This document shows, one piece after another, positions 53,336 through 61,554 of a DNA stretch of 64,000 bases; the stretch's first letter is position 1; the number at the start of each line of letters is the position of its first letter. The position numbers were made by a program, and so were the translations under genes. Location: NCBI RefSeq assembly GCF_003047295.1, contig NZ_PZYZ01000007.1, positions 186,001-250,000 on the forward strand, read 5' to 3'. The stretch comes from Nocardioides sediminis. Lineage in GTDB: Bacteria > Actinomycetota > Actinomycetes > Propionibacteriales > Nocardioidaceae. The notes below the pieces were generated by a model. It saw only the letters and a program-made list of their open reading frames with translations, was not told where the DNA came from and did no database searches.

Positions 53336-54439
53336 GTGTCGACTGCTCTCGGGACCGTGCCGCGCCGTGTCGCGACGCACGTGCACGCCCGGGTGGAGGG
53401 CTGGCGCACCGGGTCGCGGGAGAGCCAGGCCTACGTCCTGGGCGTCCTACTCGGCGCCTCGGCGGTCAGCCTCGGGGCGTCCTGGGTGGCCTACGACCTC
53501 GTGCCGCCGACCGTGTGGTTCGTCTGGTTGCTGCTCGGCGTCCTGCTGCTGCGCACGCTGCCCTTGGCACTCCTGTCGGTCGTCGTCCTGCTCGCCGCCG
53601 GGGCGGCGACCGTCCGCGACGGCCTCGACGGACCCGCCGTGGCGGCGCTGGTCACGCTCGCCCTCTCGGTCGGGCTGGCGGTGTTCCAGTCGAGCCGGCA
53701 GCGCTCAGGGCTGCCCGTCGCGCTGAGCGAGCCGATGCTGGCGCAGCTGCGCGACCGCCTGCAGCGGCAGGGCGTCGTACCGGCGCTGCCCGAGCCGTGG
53801 CACTCGCAGTCGGCCATGCTGAGCGCACACGGGACCGGCTACGCCGGCGACTTCCTCGTGGCGGACCTGCGCGACGACCGGCACCTGGAGATGGTGCTGG
53901 TGGACGTGTGCGGCAAGGGCGCATCGGTCGGCCCGCAGGCACTGCAGTTCGCCGGGGCGCTGGGCGGGCTCCTCGGCGCCCTCCCGCCGGACGCGCTGAT
54001 GCGCGCCGCCAACGCCTTCCTGCTCCGCCAGGAGTCGGACGAGTCCTTCGCCACGGCCGTCCACGTCCGCGTGGACCTGGACACCGGGGACTACACGATC
54101 ACCAGCGCCGGACACCCGCCGGTGCTCCACTGGCACCCGGTGCGCGGCGCGTGGGACGTCGACAACGCGCGAGGAACCGCGCTGGGCGTCGTCCCCGACC
54201 CCGAGCTGACCGCGAGCGAGGGGCGGCTCGGCCCGGGGGAGGCACTCATGTTCTACACCGACGGGGTCATCGAGACCCGCGGCCGCGACCTCGACGACGG
54301 GCTCGCCTGGCTGCGCGGGGTGGCCCGCAGCGCGGTGCTCGCCCACGGGTTCCCCGGCGTCGCCCGCGCGGTGCTGCGCCGCGTGCCACGAGGCAAGGAC
54401 GACCGGGCGGTGCTGGTCCTCGACCTCCGCGACGACTGA
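53336..54439 (+). CDS. Membrane SpoIIE-type PP2C serine phosphatase
   Basis: Protein of 367 residues. About four hydrophobic segments span residues 30-120; the C-terminal half is the SpoIIE phosphatase (GDFLVADLRDDRHLEMVLVDVCGKGASVG with the metal-binding Asp, SAGHPPVLHW, and LMFYTDGVIETRGRDLDDG with the second Asp). It probably dephosphorylates an anti-sigma-factor antagonist. No anti-sigma or antagonist gene is nearby. GTG 53336 is placed by the TACCCT hexamer. Confidence 0.9.
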   Translation: MSTALGTVPRRVATHVHARVEGWRTGSRESQAYVLGVLLGASAVSLGASWVAYDLVPPTVWFVWLLLGVLLLRTLPLALLSVVVLLAAGAATVRDGLDGPAVAALVTLALSVGLAVFQSSRQRSGLPVALSEPMLAQLRDRLQRQGVVPALPEPWHSQSAMLSAHGTGYAGDFLVADLRDDRHLEMVLVDVCGKGASVGPQALQFAGALGGLLGALPPDALMRAANAFLLRQESDESFATAVHVRVDLDTGDYTITSAGHPPVLHWHPVRGAWDVDNARGTALGVVPDPELTASEGRLGPGEALMFYTDGVIETRGRDLDDGLAWLRGVARSAVLAHGFPGVARAVLRRVPRGKDDRAVLVLDLRDD

Positions 54440-54446
54440 CGCCGCG

Positions 54447-55409
54447 TCACACGGTGCGCGAGTAGAGGTCGCGGATGACCTCCTCGATGTCCGGCTCCTG
54501 GATCGACAGGTCGGCCACGTCGTACGACGCCGCGACGGCGGCGACGATCGGGGCGGCACTGGCCTCGGCCGGGAAGGACAGCCACTGGCGCGGCCCCTCC
54601 ACGCGGCGCACGACCGCTCCGGGCACCTCGATGGCCGGCGCCTCGTCCACCAGGTCGACCACCAGGGTGCGGGTCGAGCCGCCCCGCGCGTGCAGACCGG
54701 CCAGCGGGCCGTCGAAGACCGCCGTCCCGTGGTCGATCACGATGACCCGGTCGCACAGCGCCTCGATGTCCTGGAGGTCGTGGGTGGTCAGCAGGAGCGT
54801 GGTTCGCCGCTCGGCGTTGAGCGCCCGCAGGAACTCCCGCAGCCTGCCCTTGGAGACGACGTCGAGGCCGATGGTCGGCTCGTCGAGGTAGAGGATCTCC
54901 GGGTCGTGGAGCAGGGCGGCGGTGATGTCGCCGCGCATCCGCTGCCCCAGGCTGAGCTGGCGCACAGGGGTGTCGAGCTGCCCGCGCAGGTCGAGCAGCT
55001 CGACGAACCGCTCGAGGTTGGCGCGGTAGCGATCGGGCGGGATGCGGTACATCTTCTGGAGCAGCTCGAAGGAGTCCCGCAGCGGCAGGTCCCACCACAG
55101 TGTGGTGCGCTGCCCGAAGACGACGCCGATGCGCCGGGCGAGCTCGACCCGGTCGCGGCTCGGGTCGAGCCCGGCGACGCGCAGGTGACCGCTGGTGGGC
55201 ACGAGGATCCCGGTCAGCATCTTGATCGTGGTCGACTTGCCGGCGCCGTTGGGACCGATGTAGCCGATCATCTCACCCGGCTGCACGCTGAAGCTGAGCT
55301 CGCGGACCGCCCGCACCTCGTCGCGCACCCGGCGGCGGCCGCCGTCGACCTTGCGCCGGACCACGAAGGTGCGTTCGAGGTCCTGCACGTCGATCAAGGG
55401 GTCGGGCAC
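54447..55409 (-). CDS. ABC-2 exporter ATPase (COG4586 type)
   Basis: ATPase of 320 residues. Walker A is GPNGAGKSTT, the signature LSLGQRMRGDITAALL, Walker B ILYLDEPTIGLD and the H-loop TTHDLQDIEAL. The FGQRTTLWWDLPLRDSFELLQKMY block marks the COG4586 group. These work with two permeases of the COG4587/COG3694 types, which here lie at 59255-60881 on the same strand, separated by the sortase cassette. GTG 55409 has TACGCT 6 nt upstream, so it now has its own promoter. Confidence 0.9.
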   Translation of the reverse strand: MPDPLIDVQDLERTFVVRRKVDGGRRRVRDEVRAVRELSFSVQPGEMIGYIGPNGAGKSTTIKMLTGILVPTSGHLRVAGLDPSRDRVELARRIGVVFGQRTTLWWDLPLRDSFELLQKMYRIPPDRYRANLERFVELLDLRGQLDTPVRQLSLGQRMRGDITAALLHDPEILYLDEPTIGLDVVSKGRLREFLRALNAERRTTLLLTTHDLQDIEALCDRVIVIDHGTAVFDGPLAGLHARGGSTRTLVVDLVDEAPAIEVPGAVVRRVEGPRQWLSFPAEASAAPIVAAVAASYDVADLSIQEPDIEEVIRDLYSRTV

Positions 55410-55415
55410 CGCTGG

Positions 55416-55421
55416 AGCGTA
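55416..55421 (-). promoter_or_regulatory. -10 hexamer TACGCT, leaderless ABC ATPase gene
   Basis: On the minus strand TACGCT ends 6 nt before GTG 55409. Confidence 0.5.
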
Positions 55422-55542
55422 CCCGCTAGACCACCCCCCAACATTTGGGTACGTCGTCGTCGATCTCACCCTCGCCAGTGGTGCGTTCATAGCCTCGTGA
55501 CGGCCGTCTCGGGTGATCGACCACCGACCGAGGGGTTCCGCC

Positions 55543-56304
55543 ATGAAGACACAGAGCTACGCCGCCGCCCTCGCTGTCACCGGCGTGCTGTCCCTCGCCG
55601 GCGCCGTCGCCGCGCCGGTGTGGGCCGACGGGCACGGCAACGGCGGTCAGGACAAGGTGGGCGTCTGCCACCGCACTGCGTCGGAGTCCAACCCGTACGT
55701 CCACATCTCGGTGCCCGCCGACGAGGCCAACGGCCACATCACCGGCACCGACAAGCAGCACAACCAGCAGGTGACCTGGAAGACCGACGGCACGTGGCGC
55801 GGCGTCCCGCACCAGGCGGGCGACCTGCGGCTCGACTACCTCGCGTCCAGCGCGCACGACTGCGAGGACACCACGCCGACGACCACGCCGACGACGACGC
55901 CCACCACCTCGCCTCCGACGACCACGACGACCACCCCGACGACGACGACGCCGACGACGGCCGCGCCCACCACCACGCCGCCCGCCACCGCGGCACCGAC
56001 CACCGCGGCACCGACCACCGCCGCGCCCTCCGCGACGGTGAGCCCGTCGACCGCGGCGACCACGAGTCCCGGCGGGGGCAACGGAGGAGGCGGCGGGGAC
56101 GGCGGCGGGGACGGCGGGGGAGCCGTCGAGGTCCTCGGACAGCAGGCCACGACGGGCGTGACCGAGCCACAACCGGTACCGTCCGCGATCAACGCCGGCG
56201 CCGGCGCGAGCACCACCTGGGACGAGCTGCTCCTTCCCGTGGGCCTGGCGACGTTCGGTGTCCTGTGTAGCCTCCTCGCCGTCGCCGTACGCCGCCGGGT
56301 GTGA
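55543..56304 (+). CDS. Sortase-linked surface protein 1, Thr/Pro-rich, with CHxT-NPY module and INAG motif
   Basis: Secreted wall protein of 253 residues. A signal peptide (1-28, cut near VWADG) is followed by a small module VGVCHRTASESNPYVHISV with VDGHI-like GHITG (residues about 37-70), common in actinobacterial surface proteins. A long Thr/Pro/Ala stalk (about 105-170) and a Gly-rich segment follow. The end has PSAINAG, 12 residues, a hydrophobic helix (LPVGLATFGVLCSLLAVAV) and RRRV. No LPXTG is present. Coupled by GTGA to a class F sortase, so anchoring by that enzyme is likely. Confidence 0.85.
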   Translation: MKTQSYAAALAVTGVLSLAGAVAAPVWADGHGNGGQDKVGVCHRTASESNPYVHISVPADEANGHITGTDKQHNQQVTWKTDGTWRGVPHQAGDLRLDYLASSAHDCEDTTPTTTPTTTPTTSPPTTTTTTPTTTTPTTAAPTTTPPATAAPTTAAPTTAAPSATVSPSTAATTSPGGGNGGGGGDGGGDGGGAVEVLGQQATTGVTEPQPVPSAINAGAGASTTWDELLLPVGLATFGVLCSLLAVAVRRRV

Positions 56305-57041
56305 CCGGTCGGCACCGAGCCTCAACGGGGCTCGCGGGCGGGCGGCACCGGGCCCCGACGGGGCTCGCGGGCGGGCGGCACAGGATCTCGAGAGGACGGG
56401 ACCACAGGCGCGTCCGCGTGCCCGCGGCCGCCCTGGGCGTGCTGTCGTTCGCCGCGGCCGCCGTCACGTGGCCGGAGGGGCCGCAGGCCGAGGACCGGGA
56501 CTCGGCGGACCGCGCCTCCGCGGTCGCCGCGGTCCTGGCGAGCAGACCGGCCGGTGACGCGCGGACGGCACGACACCCACCTCCGGCGCCCGCCGCGCTT
56601 CCCGGGGCAGGCGTGCCGACCCGCGTGGTCATCGAGGCGCTGGGGGTCGACGCCCCCGTCCTGTCGGTCGCGATGCAGGGAAGGAGCCTGGACCCGCCGC
56701 CCGACCCACAGGACCTGGGGTGGTGGGCGGCCGGGGCCCGGCCGGGCGACGCGAGGGGGAGCGCCCTGGTCACCGGGCACACCGTGCACGACGGGGGCGG
56801 TGCCCTCGACGACCTCGAGGAGATCGTGCGTGGAACCGAGATCCGCGTCCGCACCTCGGGCGGTACCGTCCGCTACGTCGCCGAACGGATCGCCGTGCTC
56901 GACAAGCGGGACGTGGCCCGGAGCGCGCCGCAGCTCTTCAGCCAGGAGACCGGGGGACGGCTCGTGCTCGTCACCTGCGAGGGCTGGGACGGCACGGGCT
57001 ACCGGAGCAACGTCGTCGTGGTCGCCAGCCCGGTCGCCTGA
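56301..57041 (+). CDS. Class F sortase 1
   Basis: Membrane-bound transpeptidase of 246 residues. An N-terminal helix (AAALGVLSFAAAAVTW, residues 42-57) leads to the catalytic domain. The triad is His160 (LVTGHTVH), Cys226 (LVTCEGWD) and Arg235 (GTGYRSNVV). The first 36 residues contain two and a half copies of an 11-residue repeat. GTG 56301 overlaps the surface-protein stop. It is about 70 percent similar in the catalytic domain to sortase 2, by eye. Confidence 0.9.
   Translation: MTGRHRASTGLAGGRHRAPTGLAGGRHRISRGRDHRRVRVPAAALGVLSFAAAAVTWPEGPQAEDRDSADRASAVAAVLASRPAGDARTARHPPPAPAALPGAGVPTRVVIEALGVDAPVLSVAMQGRSLDPPPDPQDLGWWAAGARPGDARGSALVTGHTVHDGGGALDDLEEIVRGTEIRVRTSGGTVRYVAERIAVLDKRDVARSAPQLFSQETGGRLVLVTCEGWDGTGYRSNVVVVASPVA
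56307..56390 (+). repeat. 33-bp tandem repeat at the start of sortase 1
   Basis: Two full copies (56307-56339 and 56340-56372) and a partial third copy of a 33-bp unit encode G-R-H-R-A-[SP]-T-G-L-A-G. The two copies differ at only a few bases, so the duplication is recent. Confidence 0.8.
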
Positions 57042-57086
57042 CGCACCCGACGCCGGCGGCGGACGCCTCCGAGCGATCCCGTGCGT

Positions 57087-57104
57087 ATCCCCTGAGATGG
57101 GGAT
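57087..57104. terminator. Hairpin between sortase 1 and surface protein 2
   Basis: ATCCCC and GGGGAT form a 6-bp stem with a 6-nt loop in the 158-bp spacer between the two cassette copies. It may be a weak terminator; no T tract follows. Confidence 0.35.
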
Positions 57105-57199
57105 GTCCGTGACCAAACCGGGTCTCGGCACCGAGCAGCCGCTTTCACTGTGCCGGTAGTGCCGTCGACATCGGGTCACATGCCTTGGGGGGCAGCCAC

Positions 57200-57817
57200 A
57201 TGAAGATCACCAACCACCTCGCCGCGCTCTCGGTCGTTGCCGTCCTCGCCGTTGCCGGCACGGCCACGTCGCCGGTGTGGGCCAGCGACGACCACGACGA
57301 CGAGTGCGTCCCGTCGCTGACCTCGCGGAGCCACGACCCGTACTGCCCGGACGACACCGAGCCGCCGTACCCCACCGACACGCCGACGGAGACGACGACG
57401 CCCACGCCGACGCCGACGCCGACGCCCACGCCGACGCCCACGCCGACGCCCACGACGCCGCCTCCGACCACCCCCACCCCCACGACGCCGCCTCCGACGA
57501 CACCGGTTCCCACGACACCGGTTCCCACGACGCCGGCTCCGACCACGCCCGTCGCCACGACGACACCGACCACGACGGTCAGCCCCTCGACGGCGGCGAC
57601 CAGCTCCCCGACTCCTGAGGTCGAGACCCCGAGCCCCGAGGTCGAGCTGGAGGAGACGTCCAACGTGCCGGTCGTGCAGAACGAGGCCGTGCCCACCTCG
57701 ATCAACGCCGGCGCCGCCGAGGAGCCCGACGGCCTGGTGGGGCTGCCGCTGGGACTGGCCACGCTGGGAGTGCTGCTGGGGTTGTTCGCCCTCGTCGTCC
57801 GACGCCGGCACTCGTGA
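57200..57817 (+). CDS. Sortase-linked surface protein 2, Thr/Pro-rich, with INAG motif
   Basis: Secreted wall protein of 205 residues. A signal peptide (about 1-29, ending VWASD) is followed by a short cysteine-containing head (residues 30-55), then a stalk made of repeated T-P units (about 60-140). The end reads PTSINAG, 11 residues, a hydrophobic helix (LPLGLATLGVLLGLFALVV) and RRRHS. The INAG lies exactly 34 residues from the C-terminus, as in protein 1. TVSPSTAAT also occurs in both. GTGA coupling to sortase 2. Confidence 0.85.
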   Translation: MKITNHLAALSVVAVLAVAGTATSPVWASDDHDDECVPSLTSRSHDPYCPDDTEPPYPTDTPTETTTPTPTPTPTPTPTPTPTPTTPPPTTPTPTTPPPTTPVPTTPVPTTPAPTTPVATTTPTTTVSPSTAATSSPTPEVETPSPEVELEETSNVPVVQNEAVPTSINAGAAEEPDGLVGLPLGLATLGVLLGLFALVVRRRHS

Positions 57818-58518
57818 GTCGCAGGCCCCGACCCGACAGCCCGGAGCGGTCCGGCCGCAGGCGCCTGTGGGTGCCTGCGGCCGTCCTCTCCGTGATGTCG
57901 CTGGCCGGGGCCGCCGTCATCTGGGCCGTCGAGCACCCGCCCGTCGGCACGTCATCGGGGTCCGAGGTCCGGACGGGCTCGCCGGCGGCACCGGTCACCT
58001 CGCGCCGGGCCGAGAGCGAGCCGGCGACCTCGGCGAGCCAGGGGCAACGGCACCGGACGGCACGCCCCCGTGCCCTGCCGGCCGCTGGAGTCCCGCGGGC
58101 GGTGGTCGTCGAGGCCCTCGCGATCGACGTGCCGGTGCTGCCGATCGAGAGCCAGGGGCGCGCCCTCGAGCCGCCCTCCGACCCCCAGGTGCTGGGCTGG
58201 TGGTCCGACGGGGCCAGACCCGGATCCGTCCGGGGCTCCGCCCTGGTGACGGGGCACACGGTGCACGACGGTGGGGGAGCGCTCGACGACCTCGAGACGC
58301 TGCGGGCCGGGGCCGTCGTGCGGGTCCGGACCGATCGCGGGTCGATCCGCTACGTCGTCGACTCGGTGAGGGTGCTCGACAAGGACACCATCGCCCGCCA
58401 GGCGCCGCAGCTGTTCAGCCAGCAGGTGCACGGACGGCTCGTCCTGGTCACCTGCGAGGGGTGGGACGGCACCGGCTACCGGAGCAACGTCGTGGTCACC
58501 GCGACGCCGACGTCCTGA
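57814..58518 (+). CDS. Class F sortase 2
   Basis: Membrane-bound transpeptidase of 234 residues. Helix at residues 18-39 (LWVPAAVLSVMSLAGAAVIW). The triad is His148 (LVTGHTVH), Cys214 (LVTCEGWD) and Arg223 (GTGYRSNVV). The catalytic domain is nearly colinear with sortase 1 while the N-terminal regions differ, so the pair arose by duplication of the surface-sortase cassette. GTG 57814 overlaps the surface protein 2 stop. Confidence 0.9.
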   Translation: MSRRPRPDSPERSGRRRLWVPAAVLSVMSLAGAAVIWAVEHPPVGTSSGSEVRTGSPAAPVTSRRAESEPATSASQGQRHRTARPRALPAAGVPRAVVVEALAIDVPVLPIESQGRALEPPSDPQVLGWWSDGARPGSVRGSALVTGHTVHDGGGALDDLETLRAGAVVRVRTDRGSIRYVVDSVRVLDKDTIARQAPQLFSQQVHGRLVLVTCEGWDGTGYRSNVVVTATPTS

Positions 58519-58543
58519 GTCGCTCCGGCGCGCTCGGTCGGAC

Positions 58544-59083
58544 TCAGCCGGGGTCGGTGACGTTGAGCACGCCGACGTACTGGCCGCGACCGTCGCGCGC
58601 GAAGGCCACGCCGGCGAGGCGGGCGCGCGGCTTCATCATGATCTCGCGGTGGCCGGGCGAGGCGAGCCACGCGTCGACCGCGCGAGCCGGCGTGAGGCGA
58701 GTGCCCTTGACCAGGTTCTCACCGGCCCAGCTCTGGCTGCAGCGCCGGAGCACCTGGTCCTGGTTGCGGTGCTCGAGGACGCCGCGGCTGGCGAGGCGGC
58801 CGGCCCACTTCTCGGCCATCTTGTCGACGCAGGAGTCGAGCCGGGCGATCTTGCGCAGCCCGGACTGTGCCCGCACGTCGTTGATCCGGTCGAGCACCCG
58901 CAGCTCGAAGGACGCGAAGCTCTTCCGGGGGCTCACGTCGGGGCTCGACGCCGGACGGGGCTCGGGCCCGGCGTGAGCGGGGGCCAGGGGAGCCAGCGAG
59001 GTCAGGACGACGGCGACCGCGATCAGGCCGGCGGTCAGGCCGGCTGTGAGGCCGGCGGTCAGGCGGGCAGGCAGGAACGACAT
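58544..59083 (-). CDS. Secreted CAP-domain (SCP/PR1-like) protein
   Basis: Exported protein of 179 residues. The signal region contains a tandem LTAG repeat (LTAGLTAGLTAG, encoded around 59023-59064) before the hydrophobic core LIAVAVVLTSLAPLAPAHA. The CAP domain covers VLDRINDVRAQSGLRKI, VLEHRNQDQ, SWAGENLVKG and AWLASPGHREIMMKP, with a disulfide-capable Cys pair. ATG 59083 follows GGAGTG; ATG 59107 is an alternative. Convergent with the sortase cassette and possibly part of the same cell-surface island. Confidence 0.87.
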   Translation of the reverse strand: MSFLPARLTAGLTAGLTAGLIAVAVVLTSLAPLAPAHAGPEPRPASSPDVSPRKSFASFELRVLDRINDVRAQSGLRKIARLDSCVDKMAEKWAGRLASRGVLEHRNQDQVLRRCSQSWAGENLVKGTRLTPARAVDAWLASPGHREIMMKPRARLAGVAFARDGRGQYVGVLNVTDPG

Positions 59084-59129
59084 GGGGACACACTCCAGTT
59101 CACGCATCGGGGGGGCTGCGCGGGACGCG

Positions 59130-59135
59130 ACACTA
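59130..59135 (-). promoter_or_regulatory. -10 hexamer TAGTGT for the CAP-domain gene
   Basis: On the minus strand TAGTGT predicts a leader of about 40 nt with the GGAGTG site before ATG 59083. Confidence 0.4.
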
Positions 59136-59254
59136 ATGGTGGTAGAGGGGCGCCTCCAAACCATCGGCCGCCCGTGTCGAGTCGACTAGTCCGTTGTGAC
59201 CACGGCCCCGCCGCCCGCACAGCGGGGGAGTGATGGCCCGCTCGGCGGGGTGGG

Positions 59255-60091
59255 TCAGCTGCCGGTGGAGGTGTAGTGGCGCACCCCGCCGCGCCACACG
59301 AGCAGGGCCGCGCCGACCGTCACCACCGCGGCCACCGGCGAGGCGAGCTGGAGCCACTCCGGCATCCCGAACGGGTCCTCGCGGCCGAGGATGTAGAGCG
59401 CTGGGTACCAGTTGGCGAAGGCGACCGGCACGACGACGGTGAGCGCGACGACGACCTCGCGCGTGAAGATGCTCAGCGGGTACTGCGTGACGGTCGCCCC
59501 GCCGTAGGTGAAGGCGTTGGCGAACTCCGAGGCGTCCGTGGTCCAGAACTGGATGCAGGAGAAGCCGACGAAGAGCCCGAAGAAGATCGCCGCGCCGCTC
59601 AGCACCATGGAGACGGCGACCAGCACCCGCAGCGGGGTCCACTCGACGTACGTGCAGGCCCAGCCGAACACCACCGAGGCCTGGGTGATCCGGCCCAGTC
59701 GGCGCAGCGTGAACTGGTCGGCGCAGACCTGCACCAGCAGCGGGACGGGCTTGGTCATCATCTGGTCGAGCCGGCCGGTGCGGACGTAGGTGCCGATGCG
59801 CTCGACGCTGCCGATCGCGGTGTCGGCGATGCCGAGCCCGAGCGACCCCGCGCCGTACAGCAGGGCGACCTCGTGGAGCGAGAACCCGGCCAGGTCGTCG
59901 AGGTGGGCGAACATGATCCACAACCCCACGAAGTCGAGGGCGGTGATCATGCCGTTGCCGACGGCGAGCAGCACGAAGGACAGGGGGTACTGCCAGGCGG
60001 CGCGGATCCACAGCCAGGCGATCTGGCCGTAGGTGCGCAGGTGGCCCGCAGCGGGAACCGGTGCCGTCGGGCGCGTCCGGACGTCAGCCAC
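59255..60091 (-). CDS. ABC-2 permease (COG3694 type)
   Basis: Membrane protein of 278 residues with about six hydrophobic segments. The block RTGRLDQMMTKPVPLLVQVCADQF after helix two is typical of the COG3694 exporter permeases. GTG 60091 overlaps the upstream permease gene by 8 bp. The two permeases need an ATPase of the COG4586 type; the only candidate nearby is at 54447-55409, beyond the sortase cassette. Nothing encodes an ATPase immediately downstream. Confidence 0.86.
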   Translation of the reverse strand: MADVRTRPTAPVPAAGHLRTYGQIAWLWIRAAWQYPLSFVLLAVGNGMITALDFVGLWIMFAHLDDLAGFSLHEVALLYGAGSLGLGIADTAIGSVERIGTYVRTGRLDQMMTKPVPLLVQVCADQFTLRRLGRITQASVVFGWACTYVEWTPLRVLVAVSMVLSGAAIFFGLFVGFSCIQFWTTDASEFANAFTYGGATVTQYPLSIFTREVVVALTVVVPVAFANWYPALYILGREDPFGMPEWLQLASPVAAVVTVGAALLVWRGGVRHYTSTGS

Positions 60092-60881
60092 CCTGCACCA
60101 CCACCTTGCGGGTCGCGGCGCGCAGCAGGGCGTGGCAGCACCCGAGCAGCACCACGATCCAGAACACCTGGAAGGCGAGCGCGGCCAGCAGGTCACTGCC
60201 GGTGTGCTTGCCCAGCCAGATGTCGGCCGGGACCTGCACGTACGACGCCCAAGGAAGCGCGTTGGCCAGCGTCCCCAGCCAGCCGGGGAACAGCACGAGG
60301 GGGAGCATCATCCCGCTGAAGAAGATGGCGAACGCACCGCTCATCACCTTGACCCCGGACTGGTCGAGCAGCCAGAAGGCCGTGCCGGCCACGAGGAATC
60401 GGATCGCGAAGCTCACGACGACGGCCAGCACCAGCGACACCGCGAAGCCCAGGGCAGCGGCGGGCCCGGCCGGGAGCCGGATGTCGAAGAGGAGGAAGCC
60501 GATCACCGTGGGCCCGATCCCGCGGGTCAGGAAGTGGTACGCCGCCCGGCCCAGGTCCGAGGCGAGGTACCACCCGACCAGCCCCACCGGCCGGTACAGG
60601 TCGATGGCCACGTCGCCGGTGCGGATCCGCTCGGCCAGGTCGTCGGTCGTGCCGCCGCCCCACAGGGCGATCGTCATGAGCAGCGCCTGGCCGAGCCAGA
60701 CGTAGGTCACCGCGTCGACCTGGTCGTAGCCGCCCGCCGTCGGGTTGGCGTCCCACAGCGCCAGGTAGGCGAAGGAGTAGATGACGCCGAAGACCGAGTT
60801 GGTGAAGATCCCGGCCAGCGTGGCCGCCCGGTAGGTGGAGTAGCGGCGGAACGCACGCGTCGCGATGGCGACGTACAGCAT
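60084..60881 (-). CDS. ABC-2 permease (COG4587 type)
   Basis: Membrane protein of 265 residues with about six hydrophobic segments, partner of the next permease. It has the typical ERIRTGDVAIDLYRPVGLVGWYLA loop, parallel to the RTGRLDQMMTKPVPLL loop of its neighbour. ATG 60881 follows GGGGAGG. First gene of the split exporter operon. Substrate unknown. Confidence 0.86.
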   Translation of the reverse strand: MLYVAIATRAFRRYSTYRAATLAGIFTNSVFGVIYSFAYLALWDANPTAGGYDQVDAVTYVWLGQALLMTIALWGGGTTDDLAERIRTGDVAIDLYRPVGLVGWYLASDLGRAAYHFLTRGIGPTVIGFLLFDIRLPAGPAAALGFAVSLVLAVVVSFAIRFLVAGTAFWLLDQSGVKVMSGAFAIFFSGMMLPLVLFPGWLGTLANALPWASYVQVPADIWLGKHTGSDLLAALAFQVFWIVVLLGCCHALLRAATRKVVVQGG

Positions 60882-60947
60882 CCCGGCCTCCCCGGATCGG
60901 CGACCGGGATCCTCTCACACGTCAGCGCTCTGGGGAGCCGGGTCCAC

Positions 60948-61469
60948 TCAGTGCTGGTAGGTGCCGTGGATGACCGCGCGTCCCAGCGTCTTGAAGGCCA
61001 GGTTGAACGACACGACCGCGTTGGAGGCGTCGGCGTCGACGCCGAGGGTCTCCTCGCGGACGGCGTGCACCACGAAGAAGTAGCGGTGCGGGTGGTCGCC
61101 CTGCGGGGGAGCGGCCCCCATGAAGCCTGCCTCGCCACCGTCGTTGCGGACGTGGAAGGCCTTGCCCGGGAGGTCGCCGGACGCGGCACCCGTGTCGAGC
61201 GACGTCACGTCGGCGGGGATGTCGACCAGGCACCAGTGCCAGAACCCGCTCGGGGTGGGGGCGTCGGGGTCGAAGCAGGTGACGACGTAGCTCTTGGTGC
61301 CCTCCGGGGCACCCTCCCAGCTGAGCTGGGGCGAGGTGTTGCCGTGCGCGGCGACCTGGTCGTCCTTGAGTGGCCGGCCATCGGTGACGTCGGTGCTGGT
61401 GACGGTGAAGGACGCGACCTGCGGGAGGTAGTCGTAGGGATTGGGGGCGACGGGGCGCTCGAGGCTCAT
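60948..61469 (-). CDS. YbhB/YbcL-family (PEBP-like) protein
   Basis: Phosphatidylethanolamine-binding-protein fold, 173 residues. The ligand pocket is marked by [21 protein letters not shown] and [25 protein letters not shown]. No signal peptide is seen. Bacterial members have no clear role. ATG 61469 has TAGGTT 6 nt upstream, which predicts a leaderless mRNA. Divergent from cysG. Confidence 0.9.
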   Translation of the reverse strand: MSLERPVAPNPYDYLPQVASFTVTSTDVTDGRPLKDDQVAAHGNTSPQLSWEGAPEGTKSYVVTCFDPDAPTPSGFWHWCLVDIPADVTSLDTGAASGDLPGKAFHVRNDGGEAGFMGAAPPQGDHPHRYFFVVHAVREETLGVDADASNAVVSFNLAFKTLGRAVIHGTYQH

Positions 61470-61475
61470 ACCCCG

Positions 61476-61481
61476 AACCTA
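61476..61481 (-). promoter_or_regulatory. -10 hexamer TAGGTT, leaderless PEBP gene
   Basis: On the minus strand TAGGTT ends 6 nt before ATG 61469. Confidence 0.5.
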
Positions 61482-61554
61482 GGAGTCGCACGGTGGGCGT
61501 TTCAAGGATGGAACGGCCGCGTCGCCGGTCCCGGGGCACGGGAGGATGGCGTCC

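Noticed and set aside
57380-57600. Repeated ACGCCGACGCC-type tract considered as a CRISPR or non-coding satellite
   Set aside because: It is in frame and encodes the Thr-Pro stalk of surface protein 2, with no separate spacers.
59176-59226. GTCGA-G-TCGAC palindrome and a CCCGC/GCGGG hairpin downstream of the ABC permeases
   Set aside because: Both are short for this GC level and have no T tract; they are not distinguishable from chance.
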